Source of the DNA: Parasponia andersonii
Lineage: Eukaryota > Streptophyta > Magnoliopsida > Rosales > Cannabaceae
Direction of reading: 5' to 3'
Assembly (NCBI GenBank): GCA_002914805.1
Contig: JXTB01000014.1
Span: 816,142-880,141, forward strand
DNA: 64,000 nt
This document shows positions 24,648 to 37,264 of the stretch, in pieces (the stretch's first letter is position 1; every line of letters starts with the position of its first letter). The translations under genes and the position numbers were made by a program. Below the pieces are notes generated by a model. The model did not search any database. It was not told where the DNA came from and saw only the letters and a program-made list of their open reading frames with translations.

Positions 24648-25315
24648 AACTAAGGTTAGATTAGCCACGTAGCAGGCCTGCATGGAAAGAAAGCAACACG
24701 TAGAGTCTAGAGCTACTGAGTTTGACCTTTAGTTTCTTAGACAAGCTCAACAAAAAGGTCTAGATCACTCGCTCTGTAGTCTATATATATATATATATAT
24801 AGTGTACTTCTCTCAAAACGTTTCCACTTGTCGTAAATGTTTGGTCTCTCTGTCGTTATTCCAGCATAAAAGGCTATTTACGTGTGTGTCGTATGTGCTT
24901 AAGAACTTTGGCTAGTTCATGCTCTAAATGGTTGTATCCACTTGATTTTTGGCCGACAAAAGTCATATGAAAACTTGTAACATTATCGTAAAGATACCAT
25001 ATGTCTTAAATGAAAGCGCACGTTACTGAATACGTACTTATAAACTTTTCTCAAGGGTGTAATATAGTTCCTTTTCCTCTTTCTTGTCGTTTTCCCTTGA
25101 GTCAACCCTCTTCTCTCTTTCATTGACGTTTATTTCAGTTGATGTCGTTTGTCATTTCCGTCGCTTATTTCCTTTGTTGTCGTGCACGTTACGTGTTTCA
25201 TGATTGTGTTTTGGTCATGATCGTCATTGTCTGTTTTGATCTTTGTTAATTTTCCATTTTTGTCATTTCGTTATGTATTGTCGTTTATTTCTTTTGTTGT
25301 TGTTTCCCTCCCCGG

Positions 25316-25365
<50 letters not shown>

Positions 25366-25381
25366 ATATATATATATATAC
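24648..25381. other. HSD copy A upstream region with TGTCGT-rich tract
   Basis: No gene is visible. Between about 24826 and 25285 the words TGTCGT, TGTCGTTT and close variants recur about seven times in a pyrimidine-rich context. The same composition resumes beyond the Helitron at 32200-32570. At the right edge come a CA tract (about 25317-25334) and AT tracts (25335-25380). Confidence 0.5.
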
Positions 25382-25400
25382 CACGTGCCTAAGGCACGTG
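25382..25400 (-). other. Hairpin, candidate Helitron 3' end
   Basis: CACGTGCC-TAA-GGCACGTG is a perfect 8-bp stem with a 3-nt loop. Seen on the minus strand it follows the Helitron helicase remnant, at the distance and with the GC-rich stem typical of Helitron 3' ends. A CTRR terminus does not directly follow; AT/GT microsatellites do. The assignment is therefore tentative. Confidence 0.45.
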
Positions 25401-25819
25401 CCCATTATTGTTATTGCCTTATTGTTATTTTTTTTTTCTTTTTAGTGAGAAAAAGCAAATATATATATATATATATGTCTTAGAAAGGGGTATATTGTAT
25501 AGATTATCTTAAAAAGGAAAAAAAAATAGATATTTTTCACTAAAGAAACAAAGGCATATACATTAATACTGGAAGAGAACAGAGAAACTAATAACTATGT
25601 ATATATGGAAGAATAGCAAAAATAATTGTTTCTATAAAGTAATAATTACAACGCAGAAAGTACTGCATAGAAAGTACATATTATTGATGATCAAGTAATT
25701 ATTTAAATTGATTACAATGTAAATTTATTTTGCTACTTACAAAAACATATATTTTTCTTAAGAGATCAAGCCATAAATGATAATATTTCTTTATAAATAA
25801 TATTTTTATTATATTGATC

Positions 25820-27194
25820 ATTAATTCTACTTAGAATAATTGGTTCGATAAGAATTTCAATACATTCAACTGCTTTAGCTCTTGATATCGCGACATATAA
25901 TTGATCATATGAAAATACAAATTTTGGAAGATATATACCAACAAAATTTAATATTTGTCTTTGATTATAGTCATAGAAAAACTTAACGTATTCGAAATTG
26001 AGGTCTTTTAAATGAAAATGGATAGTTCTTATTTTCAGTCAGTATAAATGGTATTCTAGGTAAAAATACTCTATTTTCTTAAAAATAACCGCTTGTGATT
26101 TCTGCATCAATAATATTTGTGTACCGTTGCATAATCTTTCTGAAGCATTAAGATTATGAAGTAAAATAATAGGACAATTCGGTTTCAATATTAATTCATG
26201 TGGAGGAATTCTATTCGGTATTAAAGTATTTAAAAAATCTTCTTGAAAATATTGTTCAGTTGTGTTTAATGTTTCATCAAAGCTATAATATCAAATAGGA
26301 TCACCAGAAATTGTTCAATTAATAAATTATTTATTTAATTAACATACTCATTTTTTTGTGTTAATATTGCTCTACTTACCATTATATGTAAATTATTAGA
26401 GTAATTCTCTATATCTAGAAATATAATTTTTATTAGTATTTGAAGTGATAAAATATCATCGTCATATGGTATTATTATATTAGGCGGTAGCCTAATATTA
26501 TCTTCTTCGTAATTTCTTTCTCTTCCATCACCAATACGTAATAAAAATTCGAAAAATGTAGGACCTTTATTGGGTCTCATGTTTTGAGTTAGTTTTATTT
26601 TTATAAATGATGGCCTTAAGTAAGACTTTGCTAAACTTGTATTTATTATTTCTTCTTTTTTTGTTCATGGAATAACTGGGAGAACTTGATGAAAATCTTC
26701 ACCAAGTACTATTACTTTACCGTCAAAAGGTGAATTGCTCTAATTTATATCTTTTAACATATTATCTAAAGCTTCTATTGCATGTTTATTTATCACTAGA
26801 GCTTCATCTCATATTATCATTTTGGTTACTTGTAGTAATTTAGCTAGACTCGATTGTTTAGTAACATTGCAAGAAATATTGTTTTCTATTTATAATGGAA
26901 ATTTGAATTTTGAATGAGTAGTTTGACCACCAGGTAATATAGCTGTAACAACTACAGAGGAAGTCGTTGCTAGTCCTATTAAATTTTTAGATCTAATAGA
27001 AACAAGTATAATACGATATAAATACGTTTTATCTGTTCTGCCAGGCCCATCAGCAAAAAAAGTTGTTGTTCATCTCCAAAAACTTTTGTTAAGATTAAAT
27101 CATAAGCATATTTTTGTTCTTCATTTAATTTTGAAGTTGCTAATATATCTTCTTCAGAAACTACAATTGTTAATTCTTTATTTATTTCTTTCAC
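25820..27194 (-). pseudogene. Helitron helicase domain fragments
   Basis: Pif1-like helicase motifs are spread over several frames: LNEEQKYAYDLILTKV, a Walker A-like GPGRTDKT (normally GPGGTGKT), VTAILPGGQTTHSKFKFP, DEALVINKHAIEALDNML and GEDFHQVLPVIP, MRPNKGPTFFEFLLRIGDG, and QLYVAISRAKAVECIEIL. In-frame stops follow MI and LKDIN, so no helicase could be made. Confidence 0.85.
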
Positions 27195-28301
27195 GAGTCT
27201 CTTCTCTTCTTGTAAACTTAAAATATAATCTACTAAATGATAATCATTTATATTTTTCCCATTGATTCAAACATGTAACATAATTAATATAATACTTTAG
27301 TTTTCATAGTTACTGAATCTTTGTCTTAATGCAGATAGTCTTTAGACATTATATTTTCAAATCTTTCCCATAATGCTCTCGGATTATCTGGTTCACAGTG
27401 CACTAATAATAAAGCAAATAAACGATGTAAAGTATATAGTAACTGACATAATAATTCGCATCTAAGAGAAGATTCAAAAAAAGAAGAAGTTAAAACATTG
27501 ATAGTTTTTAAGTCATCAAAGGATATTACACCTTTAATATAATTCAATAATAATCGTAAATTATATCTCTCTCTTTCTGCTGGATTAGCTGTAACGATTC
27601 TTCAAATGACATTACCTTTTTTCTTTGGAAACCATAATTTGTCCTTATTATTCCAAACAAAATATTCAGGAAATTCCCTGTATAAAAGAGTTCTAGTTTT
27701 CTCATTGAATTTATTCATATTGAAATATTCAATTAACTTATATCTTAACACAAATTAATTTCCTATAACTTTAGTAAGATTGTCTGACTTTCTGAATATT
27801 ATAAGCTGTTTATGTTTGAGATTTAACTGTAAGATAATAACATAAGGATAAATTTCATTTAGAAGAAAACTATAAATTCTCCAAGTAGCTTCCGGTGTAG
27901 ATACCTACCTTGCTAATTGAAAATTGCTAATTTTACCTATATTACTTGTATTATCTCCCCAATTCATATAAATTATAATCCGGTCATGTCCTTTATATAT
28001 ATATATATATATATTTATACAAATATTTCACAGCTTTAATAGTAGAATATATTTCTACATTCATATGATAATCAAATTATGTAAGTAAATATGGATCGTA
28101 AGATACAACCCACTGATTATTTAAGTAATATTCTCTTACTTTAACTTTTTGACCATCATCTTTTCTTCTATATTTTGGATAATCATTGTGTCCAACATAT
28201 ATTTTTGAAGAATATAAATTAGCATAATGATTTCTGCCTCTATCATTCTTTGTACAAATATTAGTTCGATTTAATTCTCTACATGGCCATGCATCATATG
28301 C

Positions 28302-28698
28302 TTAATAACTGTTTGAATATAAATATTTATTTTTCTCTAAATTTGGTATCTCAGCTTTTATAATCCTATCAAAATTTTTTGGATTAATGATCTTTAAATT
28401 AGATTTAAAGATAATAAAAAAATGAGCATGCGAAAGATCTCTCTTTTGAAAGTTAATAACATATACATATGCTACTATAGGTCCAAATTTTTTTTTTTTT
28501 GAACAAGTCATATTTTAATTCCTCTAATTTTGCTCTAAATATGCGAGCTACTAAATCTGATCTATTTTGAGCATTTTCATATATTTGTAAATTTTGTTTA
28601 ATTTCATGCCAATTAGGATTACAAGTCATAGTTAAGAAGATATCTGGTTTTCCAAATCGTTGTACTAATGTCATAGCATCTATGTACCTTTTATGCAT
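28302..28698 (-). pseudogene. Helitron Rep (HUH) domain fragment
   Basis: Two overlapping frames hold the most conserved part of the Helitron rolling-circle initiator. One has YIDAMTLVQRFGKPDIFLTM then TCNPNWHEI. The other has PIVAYVYVINFQKRDLSHAH. They must be joined by a frameshift near a long T run at 28490-28500. The HUH motif reads H-A-H within SHAHFF, where intact plant Helitrons usually have PHAH. Confidence 0.85.
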
Positions 28699-30730
28699 AT
28701 TTCTAGGACTCCCAATAAAAGTAGCTCGTAAAAAATATATATATATATATATTATCTTAGAACCTCGATTTTCTCATACTTCAATACTATTAATAATTCC
28801 TTGATATAAATCAATACGAATCTCATATCTTGTTTATTTCTAATATAATCTAATCGTTGTGTTTCAAGTTTTACATATATATCTACAACATATTGTTGAA
28901 GAAGACGTCGAGAATGTAACAATAAAGATTTAGCTGTAGATCTCATTTGAAGCTTGTAATAATAATATTGATGACAAGAAACTATGTTTTTCTTCCTAAC
29001 CTTGGAAACTGAAAAGAAAAAAAGTACAATAAATAAAAGCATAATTCAAAAATAAACTGTTATCACACATATTTAGCAAGTTATGTACCTTTAGTCTCTT
29101 TTCCATAATAAAATGTATATTTTCTAAGTTAACTAAATGTTCATCATCGTAAGAATGTAATTTATGTTGTTTAATTTTTTTAAGATATCTTGATGCTAAC
29201 CAATATCACCACGAGGAAATAATAAAGGATATTATAAAGGATCGTAACAACCAAAATAATATTAAATTCTATGACTAAATCTTGAATATGAATAAACAAC
29301 TATATCACGATTTTTATGTTCTACTATAGAATCATCATCTAACTATATTGCAGCAACTTGAGAAGCTGAAGGAGAATTATATACTCTTTGATCTAGTTGG
29401 GGATTTGATGTTATAAAAATTTTATAATTTTTTAAATTTGTTATATCTTTAAGATGGCAGAAAAATAAACAATAAGAATTAATTTGTAAGATATTGAATA
29501 ATACACATAAAATATTTGCATTAAGCTTAGGAGAATAATTCAATCGATTCTCTATGTCATGTTCTGTATCGTAAAAATATATATATATATATATATATAT
29601 AAATTAGATGAACGATTATCTAAAAAAAGAAATTTGTTGATATAGGGGTAAACTTGTCCTTGAACTTGAAATATATATATATCTTTTTCATTTTTACATA
29701 AATGTTTGTCATATTTAACACCAAATGATCTGAAAGCAAAATTATTATTATATGTTCGGATATATTTTTGAAATTTTAAAGCATCATCATATGATGTGGA
29801 AGTATATAAATCATGAGGAACATCATTTGAAGTTAATATAATTTCTCCATTTGAGCGGCAAAAGATTTTACTTTCATGAGAAAAAATTGTCGGTAATTTT
29901 AATGTATCCGGTTCTACTACTATATTTTCTAATATTCGAGTTGTATTTTGACGTTTATTTCATCTAATACCTGTAAAACAGAGAAATGGATTTGGTTATG
30001 AAACTTGAAGTGTTATTCACTTGGGAAATCTTTAGAGTAACAACTTCACACCAATTGCATGTCTGTCATAATTAGTTTCTCTTTTGCTTTGCGTTTGCTT
30101 TGAAGTCTCACCTGCATAAAAAAAAATGTGATAAAAAAAATTGTTCTTACCAATTTCAAAAATTCTATTAATCCTTTCGTCATTTGTTCTCTCGCTACTT
30201 ACGGGATGAAATTTTAGTTGTCCATATCTAGTTACTGAAACACACAATATTAAATAAAAGTTCAAAGCAATGATAGAGATATCTATGGTATTATATAAAT
30301 GTAAATAAATAATTTACAAAAATAAAGTTCAATTAATTAGAACATAAAATAAATTACCTAGGCGGGAATCAGATTCCAATATAGTTGTTTCTAAATTGTG
30401 ATCATCATTGGTTAAAATACTTTTCATTTCCTTTTTAGGCAATTGATCTCTTTCAATTTGTTTATTTTCTGTTAATACCGATAATTTTCTCTTTCTTTCT
30501 CTAATTTTTTCTTTTTGTTCTTCATTCATATTCTCTCTCCTTTGCCGATATAATTCTTTCCGACGTTTTTTTCCATTCGGTTTTTCTTCATCCATCATGA
30601 CTTCACTTCCAACAATTGGTAAACTATCATTTTTTTCAATTGATACATTGAACTCAGTTGGATCATTTTCACTTATATTGACATTTTTATCATCAATATT
30701 CGAAGACATATGAATCTTTTTTCTCTTCAT

Positions 30731-32989
30731 TCATATTCTTTTTCACTTCATCCTGTGACAACACCTGCAACCAAAAAATTTAAATATCAGTAAGGTGGAT
30801 ATTGTTGAAAATTCCTTAAATATTCTCCGATAACTCAGAAGAGTTTTTGAATATTTAAAAATGTCATATATATTCCTTGTTAACTGGGTCAAAAATCAAA
30901 ACAATTAAAGGCATTAAAGGCTTTCATTTATCTATCTCTAAGAAACCCAACTAAGAAATATTACTGAGCATTTATCTTTTATTAGGACAATATAGAACTA
31001 TATGGCCGACTAAAGATAAAGAGTTACATATAGTAGACTGAAAAAAAACACACTCAAATTTAACATAAGAGAAGGAAGGCTGAAAACAATATTCTATTAA
31101 ACAACTAAAACTAAAAAGTCCTACGGGCCTTCGTCTAATAACATATTAAAAAAGTCCCCACGTAATTTTATATTAAACAATTCAAATAAAGCAATACATG
31201 TCTCCCGTAATACAGTCTACACAACATGCCTTCCCCTAGTACTGTGTATTCTTTTAATCAACTAATCACAAAATAAAGCCAACAAGAAAATAAAAAGGAA
31301 GATTTAGCTTTACCAACTCTATAGCTGCCTGTATCTATTTATGGAGCCTTACCTAGTATTCATTTGTTGTCGATGAGGGAGAAGAAGTCTACACAGAGTT
31401 CTTGATGAAGATAGAAGAAGAAAAAGAACGGAAAAAAAATAAAATAAGCATCAGCTAAATTATGTCTCAAAACAATGCCCAAAGCATTTTATAATAAACA
31501 GTTAAATAAAATGAATTACCAAAGTAATATGTGTCTTCGTTATATAGCACCACGTACTTCTCTAAGAAAAGTAACACCGATACTTAGATAATTGTCGGTT
31601 AAAAGTAGGATGTTATACTATAAAATCCAGAGTAACACGTGTGTATTCTAATAAATGTTTTTTTTTTTTGGTATTAACAATAAATGCCTTGAACTTCTCC
31701 GGATCTTTTGAGAATACTAACACGTGTACTATATTTTTTTTGGCTGGAAAACATGTGTACTATATTTTCTATAAGGAAAGTATCTTTTTGGAAATAACAA
31801 TTTGAAATAAATGTCGGTTTCCTTTTTAATAAAATGAGAAATTAGTGCCTTAATTGAAAAAATTGTTTCATTAGGAACAATAAACTGAAAAAAAAAAAAA
31901 ATAAAGACAAAAAGGAAGCAAGCAGGCATGTCAACCCACAGCTGCTTATTGATTCTTCTGTATATTAGATAGATATACAAAGGATCTAACTCTCTGACGT
32001 CATTAGTAATGTAGCCAGAAAACTTTTCCGAGCATAAACTAAGAAAACTTTTTGATCTAAATTTGGGTGCTTTTTTCTTTTTGTTTATTCTTTCTTTCAC
32101 TTTCTAAAACAACTATAGTCAATTAAAATAGTCAACATAGACCGAAAATGCGTGAAACTTTTTGATCTTAAATTAGTCAAATTAAAATATTCTTTCGTTG
32201 TTTATTACTTTTCCTTGTCGCATTTCATTTTTACTGTGTACCCATTTTGTCGTTTCTTTTATTCAGCTACTTATCTTGTCGTTTTAATTTCCTCGTTTTA
32301 GTTTTGTCGTTTCTCGTTCCCATGTCGTTTCTTTTTTTTTTTTTTTAATTTTATTTTTCCTCCGCCCTTTTTGTTGTTGTTAACGTTTATTTCTATTGTT
32401 GGAATTGGTCGTTTATGATAATTTTCATTTGTTGTTTATTTATTTATTTATTTTACCAGCGTTCCGTTGGTTTGGTTTTTGTTCACTTCAATCTGGTGTT
32501 CAGATAAAAATGCATGGAGAAAGAACTCTTTGGTTTCCTCCTTGTATTTTCCTCCTCGTATTGTCGTATCCCATAAGTCATACTCTTCTGAAACATCATC
32601 ATAAATGTTGTTGCATATGTTTAATAAAAAATAGATAAATAAATATATCAAAGTTGTTGCATCCAAATAGGTCTTACTCACTAATGAACAGACACTCACT
32701 AATGAACATTCATTGTCAATGATAATTATGGTAATGACTAGCATTGCTCTCCTATTGGAGGAGACATATTCCTACTCAACCTTACTTAACATGGACAGAT
32801 TTTAATGACCAATTTTTACATACTAGATCATGAGATCAATCTCCTATTAAAACTTACATTGATCATGTAACAGTATTTGTTATAAGTTATAATACTACAC
32901 GCCTTGACAAAGCATCTTATTTGCCCCATTAGGGCTCTCCATTTGAGTTGAAATCTCCTTGTTGACTCAATCCTCTAACTGGAAGACTT
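30731..32989. other. Helitron 5' flank and TGTCGTTT-rich tract
   Basis: Positions 30731-32100 are AT-rich and non-coding and may be the Helitron 5' untranslated part. A recognisable 5' TC terminus was not found. From about 32213 to 32570, TGTCGTTT or close variants recur about seven times, matching the tract at 24826-25285. Positions 32590-32989 are the 3' flank of the broken HSD copy B. Confidence 0.45.
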
Positions 32990-33632
32990 GTGCCCAATGA
33001 ACACAAGGAGCAAACGGTTGCACCACTCCACCATCTCAGGACATGTCACCTTAGTCGGAAACAGCCACCGGAACCAGTATGGCTCCATGAAGTACGAGTC
33101 TCACCGGCGAGCACTTCTCACAATTGCCACGGCACATCTCTCAGCTGGTTCTTCTGGGATAATCGTCAAGATGTCCTGACCAATGAAAAATCAAAACAAA
33201 GTTGCCCAATTCTGCAAAAACTTATTAAGTACTCCTACAATTTCATATTACGTAGCTACTAAACTGCCTGGTCATAGTGTGACTATTATTATGCCAATGG
33301 TTGAACCAAGTTCAGTTCTAAGAGTCTTACAAAAGTTTATCAGTGCTGCCTTACTTGCCCGAGTGCAACAAAGTACCGATATTATTACGAAATTTAATCA
33401 CGACTAGTCTTGATTTTATGATAATTTAACTGTAATGAATAATTTGCCACATGTACATTAATAAGTAGAATATTAAATTTGTGCCTTACGCTACAGATGG
33501 ACGCTGTTAGCAATAGGTATCATCCAAGGATTGAGGATATAACTACTACATATATCTTCCATTTGGTCTTTTTCAGGTGTGGAATTCCAAAATGGATGCC
33601 ATTAACTGTATCCCAAAAATTAACATCCTAGC
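32990..33632 (-). pseudogene. HSD copy B, 5'-truncated pseudogene
   Basis: Three exons of an HSD-type SDR remain on the minus strand. About 33630-33490 is exon 4 (INFWDTVNGIHFGIPHLKK with in-frame stops after SSILG). About 33365-33250 is exon 5 (ASKAALINFCKTLRTELGST, then a disrupted VTPG block with a stop). About 33180-32990 is exon 6 (PEEPAERCAVAIVRSARR, then TGA at 33101-33103, then DSYFMEPYWFRWLFPTKVTC). Exons 1-3, with the anchor, cofactor motif and NNAG, are absent. The wording is closest to copy D, which also has GIHF and LRTELGSTIGI. Confidence 0.85.
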
Positions 33633-33989
33633 AATATAAAGATCGCAAGCAAATACATTAAATTTGGTGTGCTGATCTTTGTGGATTTTGTTGATATATT
33701 TTGCCTATTCTATTTGTTTGATATTAGTTGGTCTGCATGGCCATTTGATTGCACAAAAGATAGAAAAAGGAGTCTATTGTTTCTGCTCAACTTCGCTTTG
33801 AATTGAAACTAGTTTTTGGACTGGTTAACTTTTTCCCAACAGAGATGACACCAATGCAAGTGATTTTCCTGCTTTTAGGTGTCATACCACCTTGTACTCA
33901 TTTGAACATTCCTATGGTTTCAACTCCATTCATCACATGTAATATCTGCTACTTCACTCATTATAAATTATTCGTTTGGTTAATGATAG

Positions 33990-34230
33990 CACATTGTATA
34001 GAGAAAGCACTTAGTCTCAAAATCCCAACTTGATCGTATTCTAGGCGTGTCTGTTTGAAGTCCATGGCCTTTAGACTAATGTTAAGTGGAAGCACGTTTT
34101 GAACTAGTCGAGGAAAAAGCACTTTGAACGAAACTCCTACTCTGCACCAAGATGGCTCTATCATGTACTTGTCTCCTCTACGAATCGTAGTTATTAATTA
34201 CCTTTGCTCATCTTTCTATTGACTCAACTG
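33990..34230 (-). pseudogene. HSD copy C, orphan last exon
   Basis: Only a degenerate copy of the last HSD exon is present. MIEPSWCRVGVSFKVLFPRL matches the E exon-6 block LTEPSWCRVGFWFKVFFPQL. The downstream DNA (TCCATGG, then TTAATGTTAAGTGGAAGCAC-like words) also matches the 3' end of copy E at 39640-39700. Stops interrupt the upstream half. No other HSD exon lies in 33640-33990, so this is a fragment duplicated from, or together with, an E-like gene. Confidence 0.8.
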
Positions 34231-34659
34231 GGACAACCTACAACATTTCAAAAATTATAGTAAGAGATATTTTCTTTTATTTATGATACAGAGTACCCAA
34301 AACGGGCATCATGAAAATGAGCTCTCATCTTGTATGCGCTGTCATTGGAATAGTTTGATAAATGGTTTGCATATAAATAATTAATTCATACCAGTAGTTC
34401 CACAAATTTTATATACTACATACTATCAGTATAGAAGTTGTTGCATCCAAAATGGTCCTACTAACTATAATTAACGGTATACATAACATGATCCACTGGG
34501 AAAAATTCTAACACCAATCTCATAAGAATATTATTTCGATAAATCTTTTGTATTTAAAATTATTTAGCACAAAAGGCAATACATATAAGAAATTAATTCA
34601 GGCTAACAAGAGAGATTGGATTAATTTTCCTTCCAAAATGTCCTCTCGTTGACTCCATT

Positions 34660-36726
34660 CCTCTTGTAAGAAACATGGACAAGCAAACGGTTGGATTACT
34701 CCACGACCTCAGGACATGTCACCTTCATCGGAAACAGCCATCAGATGTCAGGATGCTGGATATCTCTGTTACATAAGTATTACAGACCGTGATGGGAGGT
34801 TGAGAGCTCATGTATATGCTTGTACTTAGTTGATTTATGATATGTACAACTATGAATATGATTACTTATGATTTTAACTTCTTTGCAAACATATTTTATA
34901 AATGGATTTTGGAAAAGTGCTAACCATGCAGGTTTGAAAAATTGCATTCATATCAAAAAGGGTAAATGAAATTTCTACTGAGCATGTGAATGCTCACCCC
35001 CTTTCTTTTCCTTCTCTGGTGCTTTACGATGCGACTTAGACAACTCCGGGGCAGAGTAATCTAAGAAGAAGTTTATCCTAATTTCGTAGTTGGTATTTAC
35101 TTAGATACTCACCTTGGACTTGTAATAATATTTAAGGCCCATACTTTGGATTTAGTTTGTATTATCTATAATGCCCACTGGTGATGACGATATAATACAT
35201 ATTAATGTTTTATTACTATTATTAACAGTTTATATCTAGTAGTGATCACAAACTATGAGAATTTATAATTTGAACTATTTTGTAAACTAGTTGTTGTCTT
35301 TATTTTATTTTCTAAAATAAATTATGAATTTCCACTCGTGAAATTCCTTTTCTGCCACTAGCTCGGGGTTTGGGTTGTGACACTGGAACCAGCTCGGCTC
35401 CATCAGGTACGAGTCTCCACGGCAAGCGCTTCTCACAATTGCCTTGGCACAACTCTTAGCTGACTCTTCTGGCATTATTGATTTGAAATTGCGCTGATCA
35501 GTAGCCATCAAAACAAAGTTACAAACCCTATCAAAACTAAACAAGTCACCATATATCTTATTGGAGGTAATTCATATTATGTATAGATAAGTTCCACATT
35601 ACCCAGTCATGTGTCATTTTGGTCTCAATTAGCCCAGGTGTGACTACTGTTATGCCAATGGTCGAACCAAGTTCAGTTCTAAGAGCCTCACAAAAGTTCA
35701 TCATTGCTGCCTTGCTTGCCTGAGTACATATGTAAAAGGCCATTGGAAAATTGAATTCTCTGATCTTTGATTATATGATATCGGAGGATAACTATAGTTA
35801 TAACCATGAGTGTGACATGTCACATACATGAAATGAGAATTAGTATGTGGCTTACGCTATATATGGACAAGGTTGGAAGAGGGTACCATCCACAGATCGA
35901 GGAAATCAGTACTATCTTCCCTCTGGTCTTTTTCAGGTGTTGAATTGCGAAATGGATGCCGTTAATTGTACCCCAGAATATTAACATCCTAAGACAAAAT
36001 AAATAAAAAAAAATTGCATTATTTTCTGACAAACATGTAATGACAAAATCATGTTGTAATGAAATCTAGAAGTAGAGATGGAATTACCATAATCGAATGA
36101 TGATCAGAAATCTGGTTAATTCTCTCAAATTTTTTCGCTTTCACTATCCCAGCATTGTTCACCAGATGGTCCACTTTTTGAGTGTAACAAAATCAAACCC
36201 ATTAAACCAAGAGAAATTGGAAAACCTATCAAATAAGCAAAGAGTTTACTCGCATTGTCCGAAGTGGTTAACCGCTTCATCGATAAACCGCCTACAGTCT
36301 TCCACTTTAGAAACATCTGCAACTATATTTAGAACATCTGGGGAGCCTAAACGACGAGATGTATTCGAAACTTCCAAAAGATTGTCTTCAATGACGTCAA
36401 CTAGGACCAAGAAATCTCCTCTTCTAGCTTACTCATAAGCAATTTGCTTCACAAAAATTGTAACAAGAAAGTCATAACCAAGCTCGATAATCCAAGAAGA
36501 CAAATATATTGTATGTACACTACATGTTACACTAATATGTATAGATTTGAACCTCTCCAACGCCTGAGGCTGCTCCGGTAATGAGTACTACTTTTCCAGC
36601 TAGGTTTTCACTGCATATGGATCTTTTAATGGACCTTACAAGCTTGAATGCAAGAAATATTGGCAGGATCAAAATGAATAGAACCAATACTATAGGAGGA
36701 ACTGCAACGTTCTGAATCAAATCCAT
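34660..36726 (-). pseudogene. HSD copy D, pseudogene broken by an LTR
   Basis: Full six-exon HSD layout: 36726-36553, 36446-36254, 36173-36088, 35988-35856, 35719-35603 and 35493-34660. Exon 1 is open (anchor PPIVLVLFILILPI, then TGAASGVG). Three lesions are visible. In exon 2 the AYEYARRG tyrosine codon is TAA. Exon 4 is 133 nt where the other copies have 132 nt, a 1-nt insertion near 35977-35980. Exon 6 is interrupted after MEPSWFQ by an LTR (34746-35382), and its tail WLFPMKVTCPEVVE, then a stop, lies beyond. The exon 2 donor reads GC rather than GT. The motifs NNAG and YSASK persist, so decay is fairly recent. Confidence 0.88.
34746..35382 (+). mobile_element. Gypsy-type LTR inserted in HSD copy D exon 6
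   Basis: The insert begins TGTCAGGATG and ends GGTTGTGACA (TG...CA). It contains TACTGAGCATGTGAATGCTC followed by ACCCCC, a hallmark word of Tekay/Del-like gypsy LTRs. The LTR at 54769-56892, on the minus strand, shares TACTGAGCAT and the GTGACA end, so both belong to related families. At 637 bp this is either a short solo LTR or one truncated at its 5' end. The 5-bp flanks do not match cleanly. Confidence 0.65.
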
Positions 36727-37264
36727 TTGGTTTGGTACTCGAGAGAGAACTTCCTCGCCCTATGGTGAACCTTTTTTACTTCTTTGTGTGGAAGATTTAA
36801 GAAGATATGTTGGTAGGAGTGAGCAATTAATAACATTAATTGTCTATACATGTGATATCAATTTCATATTGAGCACGACAACAAATGTAAAATACATAAA
36901 AGAAAATAACTTCCCTTAATTTGAGAGACTTTTGTACATCAAGACCCAATATTATATAAGAGGAAAAATAAACACCCAAAATAATACTCACAAAAAGGAC
37001 ACCACAACATTAGTTGATTTCTTATTTTATCTAACTAGCTAATACTCACAGAACACGAACTATTCTAACACACTCACGATTGTTTGGTACTCACAAATTT
37101 TTTTTTCTCACAATACAAAATATTACAACATTTGTAATTGTCTTGCTTGGCCATGCAACAAATGAGGTGAAGTTACTCCTATGTACGGCCATGGCACATG
37201 GAGCAACGAAAACATGTAGGTGGATGGTGGTAGTTGTTGGGAATTAGTTGGGTGGTGGGAGTTT
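36727..37264. other. Upstream region of copy D
   Basis: No gene is seen. The sequence is moderately AT-rich flanking DNA of the D pseudogene. Confidence 0.5.

Larger units (their letters stand above)
25382..30730 (-). mobile_element. Decayed autonomous Helitron (Rep-helicase)
   Basis: Minus-strand remnants lie in the order of a plant Helitron polyprotein. They are a basic N-terminal block (30730-30329, KELYRQRRENMNEEQKEKIR), the SASQVAAI block (about 29343), and the Rep/N region with MTLVQRFGKPDIFLTMTCNP (about 28650) and the HUH-type motif SHAH (about 28420). Next comes WVVSYDPYLLT (about 28100). The SF1/Pif1 helicase follows: LNEEQKYAYDLILTKV (about 27130), a Walker A-like GPGRTDKT (about 27045), a Walker B-like DEA and GEDFHQVLPV (26670-26810), and the final motif QLYVAISRA (about 25890). 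Many stops and frameshifts split it, so it is inactive. It separates HSD copy A from copies B-F. Coordinates span hairpin to N-terminus; the true 5' end may be as far right as about 32.1 kb. Confidence 0.85.

Noticed and set aside
25227..25445. 72-codon plus-strand frame with HTHTHIYIYIY-type sequence
   Set aside because: It is a translation of the CA and AT microsatellites.
31729..32100. 123-codon minus-strand frame
   Set aside because: Lys/Phe-rich translation of AT-rich DNA with long A/T runs; no Helitron or other domain recognised.
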